53,823 bases of DNA from an uncultured Gemmataceae bacterium (GTDB taxonomy: Bacteria > Planctomycetota > Planctomycetia > Gemmatales > Gemmataceae). Of this stretch, positions 36,748 through 45,806 are shown piece after piece. The stretch's first letter is position 1, and the number at the start of each line of letters is the position of its first letter. A program made the position numbers and the translations under genes. The notes below the pieces were generated by a model. That model did not search any database. It was not told the DNA's origin and saw only the letters and a program-made list of their open reading frames with translations. The stretch lies in NCBI GenBank assembly GCA_937923405.1, contig CALDUY010000040.1, forward strand, positions 1 through 53,823. Reading direction: 5' to 3'.

Positions 36748-38186
36748 AGCTCCGGCTCTCCCTTTTTGGGTTTTTTGCTCGATGGTCGTTTTCGAGGGCG
36801 CGTTGGTATCACCTCCTCCTCGGGAAGTTCGTCTGTCTCGTCCAAGCCACGTGGGGCGCCCTGAGCGCGTTTGCGCAGCTCCAGGCGAATCGCTACCTCC
36901 CGAAACGGTAGTTGGTCACGGAAGGTGCGCAACAGATAACGAAGATAGGTATTATCGAATAAGGCGGGTTCGTTAGTGAACAACACGATGGTCGGCGGAT
37001 TGGTCGCGGCCTGGGTCGCGTAGAAGACCTTGGCCCGGCGATTTTGTCGTAGTGGCGGCGGGTTGCTCAACAGTGCCTCACGCAGCACGCGGTTCAGCTC
37101 TCCCGTCGTCACTCGGGCCGAAGCCTGTTTGTGCAACACCTGGGCCAGATTCAACACCGCCTGGACATTCTTGCCGGTCTTGGCCGTGATGAAGGCGATG
37201 GGCACGTGATCCAGACTGGGGAACGTCGCTCGGATATAATTGGCCATCGCTTCTGTCGAAATTTTAGACCTCAAGAGATCCCATTTGTTGACAACAAAGA
37301 TGGCAGGCTTGTGTTGTTCCAGAATGTACTCCGAAAGTTGTTTGTCTACTTTAGAGATCGAGTGAGCAGCATCAAGGAAGAGCAGCACCACGTCGGCGCG
37401 GCGGATGGATCGCTCGGCTCGATGCAGACTGTAAAACTCGATGTCGTTGGCTAAACTCTTCTTGCGGCGTACCCCAGCGGTGTCGATGGCTAGATACACC
37501 TTGTCATCGCGCTCGAAGCGAACGTCCACGCTATCACGTGTCGTTCCAGCTACCTCGCTAACGATCATCCGCTCCGACTGGGCTAGGCTGTTGATGAAGG
37601 TACTTTTTCCCGTGTTACGTCGACCGACAATAGCCAGTTTCAAGGCCACTTCCTTCGGCGCTTCCTCCTCTCCGGTTTGTGCAGGTAAGCGGTCGCGAAT
37701 TGCTTTTAATAGCTCCGATTTGCCGCGATTCTGCTGAGCGCTCACGCAGAGGAGTTTGCCATAGCCAAGGCGGAAGAATTCGCTGGCGTTGGGGTCGATC
37801 GCTGGGACATCGCATTTGTTGGCGATCAGCACGACAGGCTTGCCGACGACTCGGAGCCGCTCGGCCACCATCTCATCCAGTGGAGTCAGACCCTCTCGTG
37901 CATCGACGACGAACAGCAGTACGTCGGCTTGTTGGATCCCGGCTTGGATCTGCCGTTCGACTAACTCGGTCAGGTCATCGTGATCGACAATACCCATGCC
38001 GCCTGTGTCGAGCAGTTCGACGGTGCGTTCGTCGACCTCGAACAGAGTCGACACCCGATCGCGCGTCACGCCAGCGGTCGGATCGACAATGGCGATACGT
38101 CGACCGGCCAACCAGTTGAACAGGGATGATTTGCCGACGTTGGGGCGACCAACAATGGCTACAGTGGGTATCGACACGGAATCCAT
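36732..38186 (-). CDS. der: Ribosome assembly GTPase Der (EngA)
   Basis: A 484-residue protein with two GTPase domains in tandem: G1 GRPNVGKSSLFNWLAG and later GRRNTGKSTFINSLAQ, the DTGG and DTAG G3 motifs (LLDTGGMGIVDHDD, AIDTAGVRRKKSL), the G4 motifs NKCD and NKWD, and a C-terminal KH-like domain with a basic tail (RPRKRPSSKKPKKGE). It is required for 50S subunit maturation. ATG follows AGGAAGG. The gene downstream overlaps by 16 bases. Confidence 0.97.
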   Translation of the reverse strand: MDSVSIPTVAIVGRPNVGKSSLFNWLAGRRIAIVDPTAGVTRDRVSTLFEVDERTVELLDTGGMGIVDHDDLTELVERQIQAGIQQADVLLFVVDAREGLTPLDEMVAERLRVVGKPVVLIANKCDVPAIDPNASEFFRLGYGKLLCVSAQQNRGKSELLKAIRDRLPAQTGEEEAPKEVALKLAIVGRRNTGKSTFINSLAQSERMIVSEVAGTTRDSVDVRFERDDKVYLAIDTAGVRRKKSLANDIEFYSLHRAERSIRRADVVLLFLDAAHSISKVDKQLSEYILEQHKPAIFVVNKWDLLRSKISTEAMANYIRATFPSLDHVPIAFITAKTGKNVQAVLNLAQVLHKQASARVTTGELNRVLREALLSNPPPLRQNRRAKVFYATQAATNPPTIVLFTNEPALFDNTYLRYLLRTFRDQLPFREVAIRLELRKRAQGAPRGLDETDELPEEEVIPTRPRKRPSSKKPKKGEPELWQDV

Positions 38187-38302
38187 CCTTCCTGGGCAGG
38201 GAAACAGTTGGGCATGGTATTATAGCAACTTGTTGTCAGCAGCAGTGCGCGACCCTCCATTCAATTGGAATTAGCCACCTGACGACCTGAGCGAAACCTG
38301 AG

Positions 38303-39292
38303 CTACTTGAGCAACACTCGAGCCAGGTTGAAGTAGATAATAAGAGTAATCATGTCGGCAGAGGCCAGAGCAATGGGGCCGGCGGCTACCTGGGGATCTC
38401 GTTTCAGGATGCGCAGCAGATACGGAATTGACAGACCAAGTAGGGCGGCGCAGGCCACACTGCCAGCGATTCCCCCCAGGAGACTCAGGGCAATGGAAGG
38501 AGCTTGTTTCCAGATAGCGGCGATGGTGGCGACAAAAAGACCGCAACCGATTCCCAACAGAATTCCCGTGGCCAATTCGACCCGCAGTTTTGGCACCAAC
38601 ATTTGCCAGTTCGGACGTTGGCCATGCAGCGTCTGAATGGCCAAGCTGACCGACTGAATGGTGACACTCTCGGCCAGTGCTAAAACCACCGGGATAAAGG
38701 GAACGACTAACGGTAGAGAAGCGGTTTCGGTGTAAAAGTCGGAGATCAATGCTGCCAGTAAGCCTCCGGCGATGTTGGTCAACAGCCAGGGGAACCGTCG
38801 GGCGAACGCCGCCAAAGGAGAACGCTGTTGAGCAGCGGTCAGATGCACACCAATCAGTTGGAACAGATCATCGTTGCCTTCGCGACGATCTAGATCGCTT
38901 AACTCCTTAGTGTAAAGTTCGACATCGACCAAGCCGACGATGCGGCGTTGCTCGTCGACCACAGGGAAGGCCAGCAGTTTGTGGATGGTGAAAAATTCGC
39001 AGGCCTCCAGGACTGTGGCCGTGTGCGGAATGGCGATCACGGGGCGAATCATGATCTCACTCAAGCGTTTGCTCCGCGAGCTGAGTAATAGTCGTCGAGT
39101 CGGTACTACGCCGAGGAGTCGACCTTCTTTATCGGTGACATAAAAATAGATGATTCGCCCTTCCGGTTGCTTTTCCTGAATGACTTCTAGAGCCTGACCG
39201 ACCGACCACTCCTGCTGGAGTTGCACGAAATCCTCACGCATGTGTTTGAAGACAGGGTCTTGAAGCTCATCATGGCTGAGTGGGTCGGTCAT
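38303..39292 (-). CDS. MgtE-like CBS-domain divalent-cation transporter
   Basis: A 329-residue protein. The first 150 residues are a CBS-domain pair (RIIYFYVTDKEGRLLGVVPT and FTIHKLLAFPVVDEQRRIVG), followed by five hydrophobic helices of the MgtE type (LLTNIAGGLLAALISDFYTE, PFIPVVLALAESVTIQSVSL, ASADMITLIIYFNLARVLL). Compared with full MgtE (about 450 residues) the N-terminal helical domain is missing. Mg2+ or Co2+ channel activity is likely, gated by the CBS domains. Confidence 0.9.
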   Translation of the reverse strand: MTDPLSHDELQDPVFKHMREDFVQLQQEWSVGQALEVIQEKQPEGRIIYFYVTDKEGRLLGVVPTRRLLLSSRSKRLSEIMIRPVIAIPHTATVLEACEFFTIHKLLAFPVVDEQRRIVGLVDVELYTKELSDLDRREGNDDLFQLIGVHLTAAQQRSPLAAFARRFPWLLTNIAGGLLAALISDFYTETASLPLVVPFIPVVLALAESVTIQSVSLAIQTLHGQRPNWQMLVPKLRVELATGILLGIGCGLFVATIAAIWKQAPSIALSLLGGIAGSVACAALLGLSIPYLLRILKRDPQVAAGPIALASADMITLIIYFNLARVLLK

Positions 39293-39469
39293 TACGATCC
39301 TGCTTGAAGTTGCTGACTGAGGGTCACGGTTTGCCTTTGCTCTCTTACTTTCCTACCAGTGCTAAATCGATCTTCAACCCCATCCGAACCAGGTGGAGGA
39401 CAAGGGGGAATTTACTACCATAGGCTGAGTTCTGGATGAGCTTTTATTGAAGGAAAGGGCGGTGGCTTG

Positions 39470-40720
39470 GTGGCGGAATCTTCTTCCTCCGTGTCAAAAA
39501 TGGCCTGGTTTGTGGTGATTCTGTTGTGGCCAGTGGGGCTATTGAATTATCTGGATCGTCAGATGATGGCGACGATGAAGACCTCGGTTATGGCCGATAT
39601 TCCGACGATTGGCACCAACGAAAACTGGGGGTTCATGCTTGGCCAGTTCAAGTGGGTCTATGCTTTTCTCAGTCCTGTCGGCGGTTATCTCGCGGACCGA
39701 CTCAGCCGACGCTACACGATCTGCGGCAGCCTGTTTGTCTGGTCTGCCGTCACCTGGTGGACCGGACAGGTGACAACCTATTCGGAACTGCTGGTGGCAC
39801 GCTCTCTAATGGGGATCAGTGAGGCATTCTACATTCCCGCAGCGCTGGCTCTCATCACGGATTATCATACCGGTCCCACTCGCTCGCAAGCGGTAGGGCT
39901 GCATCAAATGGCGATCTATTGCGGCGTGATTGCAGGTGGGTTTGGCGGCTATGTCGCCGATTCTCCGATGCTCGGCTGGCGGTTCGCCTTCGTCACCGCA
40001 GGTTTGCTGGGCATGGGCTATGCCTTGCCGCTGCTGCTGTTGTTGCACGAGGCTCCACAGCGGAGCGGCTCACCAGCGAAAGCAACAGGATCTCCAGCGA
40101 TATCTTTGATCGAACTACTCTCTAATATCTCATTCTTGCTACTAGTGCTGTACTTCACGCTGCCCGCGCTGGCAGGGTGGGTCGTGCGCGACTGGATGCC
40201 GGCTATCCTGAAGGATCGCTTCGAGCTGCCCCAGGGTAAAGCAGGAATGGTGGCCACCCTCTCACCGCAAGCCGCAGCCATTGTTGGCGCGTTGATAGGG
40301 GGCTGGCTCGCTGATCGGTGGATGCGGCATCACATACGCGGTCGCATCTTCACCAGTGCGATCGGCATGTCGTTGATCGTCCCAGCCATCTTCGGCATGG
40401 GCAGTGCAGGCACGCTGGCCTTCACGGCCTGTTTCCTGATTCTGTTCGGCATCGGCTGGGGATTCTTCGACGGCAACAACATGCCGATTCTCTGTCAGAT
40501 CGTTCGACCGGAACTACGAGCAACCGGCTATGGCTTGATGAACCTGGTCAGCATCAGTTGTGGCGGATTGGCTGACTGGGGATATGGTCGACTGCGCGAT
40601 CTGGAAGTGCCCGACCCCTTAATCTTTGGGGTGTTCGCCAGTATTGGTGTTCTCTCGATCGTGTTGGTGCTGCTGATCCGTCCGCGTCCAGAGCTGCTAA
40701 AGCAAGAGGAGGGAAAATAA
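39470..40720 (+). CDS. MFS transporter (ACS/anion-cation type)
   Basis: About 416 residues with 12 predicted helices. The first half shows LLNYLDRQMMATMKTSVMAD and SPVGGYLADRLSRRYTICGS, the MFS signature. GTG 39470 was used (AAGGAAAGGG lies 10 bases upstream); TTG at 39467 is possible. It resembles sugar-acid/anion symporters (ACS family). No neighbouring enzyme defines a substrate. Confidence 0.88.
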   Translation: MAESSSSVSKMAWFVVILLWPVGLLNYLDRQMMATMKTSVMADIPTIGTNENWGFMLGQFKWVYAFLSPVGGYLADRLSRRYTICGSLFVWSAVTWWTGQVTTYSELLVARSLMGISEAFYIPAALALITDYHTGPTRSQAVGLHQMAIYCGVIAGGFGGYVADSPMLGWRFAFVTAGLLGMGYALPLLLLLHEAPQRSGSPAKATGSPAISLIELLSNISFLLLVLYFTLPALAGWVVRDWMPAILKDRFELPQGKAGMVATLSPQAAAIVGALIGGWLADRWMRHHIRGRIFTSAIGMSLIVPAIFGMGSAGTLAFTACFLILFGIGWGFFDGNNMPILCQIVRPELRATGYGLMNLVSISCGGLADWGYGRLRDLEVPDPLIFGVFASIGVLSIVLVLLIRPRPELLKQEEGK

Positions 40721-40733
40721 GCCTTAGTCAAAC

Positions 40734-40764
40734 GGTCGATGCCGAGTACCGCTCGACATCGACC
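40734..40764. terminator. Hairpin between convergent genes
   Basis: GGTCGATG (40734-40741) pairs perfectly with CATCGACC (40757-40764) around a 15-base loop, in the 67-base space between convergent genes. It can serve both directions, although no strong U-tract follows. Confidence 0.5.
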
Positions 40765-40787
40765 CGGAGAAGAGATGGGCATATAAA

Positions 40788-41120
40788 CTACTTATCCGAG
40801 GGTTTTTCTCCGCTTCGGAGTTCGCGGAGCTTTTTCAATTGAGTCGGGGTAAGCACCTTCTCCATCAGCTCTTTTTCCTCGGCCTTGGTTTGCTCCAGCT
40901 TCTTTTTCAGCTCGTCCATTTTGATTTTGTAGTCTGCGCGGATTTTGTAGATCTTTTGTATCTGTTCTTCGCTCAAGCCAACTTTCTTGAAATAAGGAGG
41001 CAACTGACCCTTGAGCTTGGCAGGAGGATCCTCGGACCTGGACTCCTTGTTCTTTTCTTGATACACCGCGCCGAGCAAAGCCACTGACAACACCGCGACA
41101 CCAAAATGAAGGCGAGTCAT
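40788..41120 (-). CDS. Secreted helical protein (Spy/CpxP-like)
   Basis: A 110-residue protein with signal peptide TRLHFGVAVLSVALLGAVYQ. The mature part has KVGLSEEQIQKIYKIRADYK and KVLTPTQLKKLRELRSG: LTxxQ-type motifs and a long charged helix, as in Spy/CpxP-like periplasmic chaperones, which are common in planctomycetes. ATG 41120 was chosen since the signal peptide begins there; the frame runs further upstream to 41189. Confidence 0.7.
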   Translation of the reverse strand: MTRLHFGVAVLSVALLGAVYQEKNKESRSEDPPAKLKGQLPPYFKKVGLSEEQIQKIYKIRADYKIKMDELKKKLEQTKAEEKELMEKVLTPTQLKKLRELRSGEKPSDK

Positions 41121-41383
41121 GGGGGGACGACCTCCGGGGATTGAACTCGGAAATGTAGTTATTTCATCACTCCCTTTGCATGGTGGCAAGATGTTTCTTT
41201 GGAAACCAGAAAGCTAGGCAAAAACACTGCCGATTCTACCGAGTGAGTCGAAGATGCTGTCCACGCCAAACAGGGAGAGCAGGTAGTGAAAGGAATCCGG
41301 CTAGATTTTCTTCAGTTGGTTGCTCGGCGAACTGCTCTGGCGCATGATTGCGGCGGAATCAGGCTCGACCGAGGATGTAGATC

Positions 41384-41797
41384 ATGAACCGCTTACGTCT
41401 AGTTGCCCTGTGGATCGCGGTGGCTTTTGGCTTGCTGACCGGCTGTCAAAGCACCAACTGCAATGGAGGCAACGGCGGGTTCTTAAGCCGTTTGACCTCG
41501 CGTCGAGGAACCGTGGTTTATGACGGTCCGGTCCTGGCCACTCCGGTATCCAGCATGCCCTACGGAAATTATTGCGAGGGTGGGCCAATGCTGGAAGCGA
41601 TGCCGCCGTATGCCCCGGGGACGGTCGCACCGCCCAACGGTGGGGGGACGATCCCACCAACGCCACCTGGAACTATGTTGCCCTCGCCGACGCCAGGGCC
41701 AGTCCCCAGCACCGGACCGCCTCCACTAGCTCCGGTGCCACAAAACAACAGCCTGGCAACGCCAACTCCCGCACAACCGTCGTTACGACGAAGATGA
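41384..41797 (+). CDS. Proline-rich lipoprotein
   Basis: A 137-residue protein with lipobox LLTGC (Cys 21) after a short hydrophobic signal, then a Gly/Asn stretch (CNGGNGGFLSRLTSR) and a long Pro-rich tail (for example PTPPGTMLPSPTPGPVPSTG). The tail is a spacer through the cell wall/periplasm. It is typical for small planctomycete lipoproteins; the function is unknown. It is followed by a strong terminator. Confidence 0.72.
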   Translation: MNRLRLVALWIAVAFGLLTGCQSTNCNGGNGGFLSRLTSRRGTVVYDGPVLATPVSSMPYGNYCEGGPMLEAMPPYAPGTVAPPNGGGTIPPTPPGTMLPSPTPGPVPSTGPPPLAPVPQNNSLATPTPAQPSLRRR

Positions 41798-41805
41798 GCC
41801 GAGTT

Positions 41806-41869
41806 CTCAGCAAACCGAGTAACGGTCCTTTCGGGTTCGTTCACTCGGTTTGCTGAGTTTAGGACCGTT
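41806..41869. terminator. Interlocked bidirectional terminator
   Basis: A 15-bp perfect stem CTCAGCAAACCGAGT (41806-41820) with ACTCGGTTTGCTGAG (41843-41857), and a second 9-bp pair AACGGTCCT (41821-41829) with AGGACCGTT (41861-41869) that crosses it: arms A1-B1-A2-B2. The two stems can form one at a time or as a pseudoknot. CATTTTTTG follows the second. It lies between the convergent genes ending at 41797 and 41869. Confidence 0.7.
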
Positions 41870-43290
41870 CATTTTTTGCCAGATAAGAGATCCGCAAAAG
41901 CCTGACAGATAATCGGAGCCGTGTCTGGGCCGAGACTATTCACCTCTCCGTATTGTCCTTTTTCTTTCCCATAAGCGAACGGCGGCTTCTCGTCCCATTG
42001 ACGTTTGGGAATGATGTAGCCGATCTCGTCGTTGGCCAGCCCGATAATCATGCGGTGCGGTCCTTTGAGCTGGTTGTAGATCGCTGGTTCACGCGGCGCG
42101 TCGGGGAAGTCGACCCCAGGCTCAGCCTTTTCCACGACCTTATCCAGCACCAGTTCCGGATAAATCTCACCTGGTATGCAGGCAATCTCCAACTCGCCGA
42201 ATTTGACGTAGCCCACCTCCGTCTTCATCGCCACTGGCTTTTTCAGATCGATGATTCCCTTGAGAGGCACGATTTTTTTCGGATCGGCGTTCCATTCAAA
42301 AGCGTCTCGTTTTAACACTCCGAGTTGGTGCGCGAGTAGGAAGTTACGATTCGTCAGCGGAACATAGACGCCGCTAGAACGAGTTTCGATCGGCGTTAAC
42401 TTGACCGGTTTGGCGGCATCGATAGCCTCGACGGCTCGCATGCCGAGCAGTTCGCCGTAGCGAGCGGTCTTCTCGGCGGTGCCATCCTTCAGCTCTTCAC
42501 CTTTGGCGCTCTTAATCGGCACATGCAGAGAGGTCATCAACCCGCCAACCGTGCCCGTGAGATAGACCACCGGGCAGGAGTACTTTTCTTTGAGATACTG
42601 CACCGTGTAGCCAACGTAGTCCGAGCTAATCAGTTTGTTGCTGCCGCCGAGAATCTCGGGATGATTGTTCCACTGCACAACGAGGCCTGCATTTTTGTCA
42701 CTTTTTGCCTCCTTGAAGGACAAAACTACCAGATCATCGTGCAGTACGATCGGTAGTCGGCTGTCGTGCAGCAGTTCTGGAGCCTTGACGCTACCGATGG
42801 TTGCTTTCACCGGCTGTTTACCCGCGTCGGCCTCCTTCACGGCCTCGACGATCTTCTGCTCGACGGAAGCGAGATACTCTTTGTCGATGCCGTTAACCAG
42901 TGGACTTGGTCCCCAGATGCCCATCGTGTCGGGGCCGTCGTGGCTATGCGTGCTGCTGACGACAACGTAGGTGAAGCCGGGCAGTTTCTCGCGAACTCGT
43001 TCGACCGTATCGAGAAACAGACCGACCAGATCCGCTGAGACGATGGCGACCTTGGATTTGCCATCGCGAACAACGAAGGCACGCACGAACAGGGGATCGA
43101 GAATGCCGGTCGCTTTGCGATTGTTGCCGAACCCTGCGAGGTAGACCGGCTTGCCCTTGGGATCGACTTTGGGCGTGATGTTACGTTCGCCGAACCCCAC
43201 CTCCAACGTTCCTTCCTCCACCGCCGCCGGTAGCGGCAGCAGGACCAGACTCACCAGTACCATCGCGGCGGCAGCCATTGCTCGACGCAT
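41869..43290 (-). CDS. Neutral/alkaline ceramidase-like protein
   Basis: A 473-residue secreted protein with signal peptide (MAAAAMVLVSLVLLPLPAAV). The body has the neutral/alkaline ceramidase N-terminal pattern: VGFGERNITPKVDPKGKPVY, then FVVRDGKSKVAIVSADLVGL and STHSHDGPDTMG (metal-binding His region). The family cleaves the amide bond of ceramide, but many planctomycete relatives have other, unknown substrates. It forms an operon with the sugar isomerase-like gene 14 bases upstream and the HtrA-like protease. Confidence 0.87.
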   Translation of the reverse strand: MRRAMAAAAMVLVSLVLLPLPAAVEEGTLEVGFGERNITPKVDPKGKPVYLAGFGNNRKATGILDPLFVRAFVVRDGKSKVAIVSADLVGLFLDTVERVREKLPGFTYVVVSSTHSHDGPDTMGIWGPSPLVNGIDKEYLASVEQKIVEAVKEADAGKQPVKATIGSVKAPELLHDSRLPIVLHDDLVVLSFKEAKSDKNAGLVVQWNNHPEILGGSNKLISSDYVGYTVQYLKEKYSCPVVYLTGTVGGLMTSLHVPIKSAKGEELKDGTAEKTARYGELLGMRAVEAIDAAKPVKLTPIETRSSGVYVPLTNRNFLLAHQLGVLKRDAFEWNADPKKIVPLKGIIDLKKPVAMKTEVGYVKFGELEIACIPGEIYPELVLDKVVEKAEPGVDFPDAPREPAIYNQLKGPHRMIIGLANDEIGYIIPKRQWDEKPPFAYGKEKGQYGEVNSLGPDTAPIICQAFADLLSGKK

Positions 43291-43304
43291 CACATCCCCC
43301 TTGC

Positions 43305-44129
43305 TTATCCACGGACTTGGGCAACACAGGCTTGCATATAACGGAGACTTTCTCGCGCAATCGTCTCAGGGTCAGGCGAGTAATCAAACACTTCGACGGA
43401 CACCCAGCCGGCATAGTTCACGTCGTGCAGTGCTTGGAAGATCGGCACAAAATCGGTCTCGCCAAATCCGGGGCCGCGCTTGTTTGGATCATTGGCATGG
43501 AAATGATACATCTGCGAAGCGTGTCGGCGAATCAGCGTCGGGGCGGGGTCTAGCTCGGTACTCATCGCCTTGACGTCCAGATGCAGACGAAAACAAGGAG
43601 AATCGACCTCTTGAATGAGACTAATCGCTTCGGCGGCCGTGTTGAGAAAGTCGGCCTCAGGTGGGGAAAGCGGTTCGACGCACAGGTTGACGCCGTGGTC
43701 AGCGATGCCCTTGGCGGCACGACGAAACGTATCGACGGCAAAGCGCGTGGCCTGTGCGTGTGTGTGACCTGGAGGAATGCGTCGCTGCATCGGTGAACCA
43801 AAGACGAGAATATCGCCGCCCAGTTCGGCACACGCTTTGGCTAATTCGATTAGATACGTCGCTGTAGCTTGGCGGATCGACTCTTCCGGCGCAGTCAGCA
43901 TCAAGCCCGTGGTTTTAGCCAGTAACCAATGCAGACCGATAATCGACAGACCATGATCCTCGGCTTGCTGGCGTAACTCACGACGTCGGTCGGCGGAAAC
44001 GTCGGTAATGCGTTCGGCCAAGGTGAACGGGGCAAGTTCCAGGCCGCGATAGCCCAATTCGGCCACGAAGCGACAGATGCGAAGATGGTCCCAGCCCTCG
44101 AAGGTTTCGTTGCAGATGGCGTAGCGCAT
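43305..44129 (-). CDS. Sugar phosphate isomerase/epimerase-like TIM barrel
   Basis: A 274-residue protein of the xylose isomerase-like TIM-barrel (AP endonuclease 2) family. Visible: FVAELGYRGLELAPFTLAER, GGDILVFGSPMQRRIPPGHT, VNLCVEPLSPPEADFLNTA (metal Glu), LHLDVKAMSTELD (metal Asp) and MYHFHANDPNKRGPGFGETD (His, Asp). It probably isomerises a sugar or inositol-type substrate in the cytoplasm. ATG 44129 lies 6 bases after the protease stop. Confidence 0.88.
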   Translation of the reverse strand: MRYAICNETFEGWDHLRICRFVAELGYRGLELAPFTLAERITDVSADRRRELRQQAEDHGLSIIGLHWLLAKTTGLMLTAPEESIRQATATYLIELAKACAELGGDILVFGSPMQRRIPPGHTHAQATRFAVDTFRRAAKGIADHGVNLCVEPLSPPEADFLNTAAEAISLIQEVDSPCFRLHLDVKAMSTELDPAPTLIRRHASQMYHFHANDPNKRGPGFGETDFVPIFQALHDVNYAGWVSVEVFDYSPDPETIARESLRYMQACVAQVRG

Positions 44130-44135
44130 GATGGT

Positions 44136-45653
44136 TTACTTCTCTTCGAGCGTCACCTGGACAAAGCGATTTTCGGAGTTAAGGACGGTTAATTCTACTT
44201 TTTTTCCTGGGGAAAGCATTATTTGTTCGTAGTATTGTTTCGGCGTCGTGACCAGTCGACCGTTGACGTGGGTGATGATTTTGTCGGGTTGCAGCAGCGC
44301 CTCATCGGCAGGACTGTTCGGAATCACTTCGCGAATGACCACTCCCTCTGGAACACTGCGGTTGAAGTTGAGAAACGGATCACGCTGGAGTTTGATGCTA
44401 GTGTAATCGACGCGCAAGCCGAAGCGAGCAGGGGGCCGCTTCGAGGCGATAACCGAGCCTGGGACATAAAACTTGGCCAGGGTGACGTTGCAGGAACGCG
44501 GTCCGCCGAAGTTGCGCGACACCTCGACAACCGCTTCGCTGCCGGCCAAAGACATACCGACGAATAGAAAGAGATCGTCAATATCGTTAATAGGGTTGCC
44601 ATTGACAGAGATGATCTTATCGCCAGCGCGGATGTTGCCACGAGCCGCGGGAGTGCCGGGCGTTACGCGCATGACGTGGACTCCGCCGCCGACTCCGCTT
44701 TGCAGTTGCACGCCGAGAAAACCGTACTCCACTTCCTCGCCGCGCTTCAGCACCTCGATGATCCGTCGGGTATTGGCATCCAGCGGAATGGCGAAGGCTC
44801 CTGGGCGATCGCCACGCAGTCCTGCCAGGGCCGTGGTCAATCCGACCGCCTTACCTTGCAGATCGAGTAGGACGCCTCCCGAACAGCCGGGCGTGGATTG
44901 CGCATCGGTTTGCATCAGTGTGCCGTAGTGATGCAAAGTGGCGGCGCGATGGCGTTCCAGTTCGTTCTCGCCTCCGGGAACCTTGCGACGGAGTTGGCTG
45001 ACCAATCCATAGCCGCTGGCCGGCTCGGCGTCACTGCGAAAGCCAGGCATGTACGGGTTGGCCAGGTGGATGACAAAATCGCCGGGGCGAATTTTCTCGC
45101 CTTCCCCCAGCGGCAAGGCCTGCAAGTCTAGCGGAGGATCGAGGAGTTTAAGGATCGCTAAATCACTGCGAGGGTCGCAAGCCACGATGTCGGCCCAAGA
45201 AGAACGCCGATCGGGCAATCGAACGTAGATTTTCGTGGCCTCACGAACAATGTGAGCGTTGGTCAGGATCAGGCCACTACGATCGATCACAATGCCGGAG
45301 CCATACGATTCGGGCACATTGGTGGGATCGCTGAGATCATGCTGGGCGATGGTGCGCAGGATACGGCTACGGTGTGGCGCACTACTGGGAACCAACTTCT
45401 CGGCGGCCTCCCGGTCGAAGCGTCCAAGAACGCCTTGTTGTTCGGGATCTGGTTTAATACCCCAAAAAGGAGCGGAGTAGTAGGCTTCGCTGCGTGAGAC
45501 GAGAATACAGGCAATAGCTGGTCGAGCCTCGCGGACGGCCTTGCTGACTTTCACGCGCAAGGCTCGCATCAGTTGATCGCCGCGCTCCTCATCCGCACCA
45601 ACGGGAGTGAGTATCAAACAGGTCAACAATAAGGCGATGACGACGCGGGGCAT
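44136..45653 (-). CDS. HtrA/DegP-like serine protease with two PDZ domains
   Basis: A 505-residue secreted protease with signal peptide PRVVIALLLTCLILTPVG. Trypsin fold: His in LILTNAHIVREATKIYVRLP, Asp in CDPRSDLAILKLLDPP, Ser in STPGCSGGVLLDL (the usual GNSGG is GCSGG). Two PDZ domains follow (about residues 310-400, GFLGVQLQSGVGGGVHVMRV; and 415-505, PNSPADEALLQPDKIITHVN). It acts in envelope protein quality control. ATG 45653 was chosen since the signal peptide starts there. Confidence 0.92.
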   Translation of the reverse strand: MPRVVIALLLTCLILTPVGADEERGDQLMRALRVKVSKAVREARPAIACILVSRSEAYYSAPFWGIKPDPEQQGVLGRFDREAAEKLVPSSAPHRSRILRTIAQHDLSDPTNVPESYGSGIVIDRSGLILTNAHIVREATKIYVRLPDRRSSWADIVACDPRSDLAILKLLDPPLDLQALPLGEGEKIRPGDFVIHLANPYMPGFRSDAEPASGYGLVSQLRRKVPGGENELERHRAATLHHYGTLMQTDAQSTPGCSGGVLLDLQGKAVGLTTALAGLRGDRPGAFAIPLDANTRRIIEVLKRGEEVEYGFLGVQLQSGVGGGVHVMRVTPGTPAARGNIRAGDKIISVNGNPINDIDDLFLFVGMSLAGSEAVVEVSRNFGGPRSCNVTLAKFYVPGSVIASKRPPARFGLRVDYTSIKLQRDPFLNFNRSVPEGVVIREVIPNSPADEALLQPDKIITHVNGRLVTTPKQYYEQIMLSPGKKVELTVLNSENRFVQVTLEEK

Positions 45654-45736
45654 GGCGTGATACCTCAGTCTCGGCGAACAGGTGTTTTGTACCAATCCAC
45701 CATCGACAACGCTAGCATCTTTAGACAGAATCCATC

Positions 45737-45789
45737 CGATGAGAGATAACCGCTTTGAGCAAACTCGCTGGACAGGGGATCTCTCATCG
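45737..45789. terminator. Hairpin downstream of recA
   Basis: CGATGAGAGAT (45737-45747) pairs perfectly with ATCTCTCATCG (45779-45789) around a 31-base loop. It follows the recA stop (45807) on the minus strand. The 11-bp stem has no U-tract next to it, so it may act as an RNA end-stabilising structure or rho-assisted terminator. Confidence 0.45.
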
Positions 45790-45806
45790 TCTGGAGTGAG
45801 GAAGCG

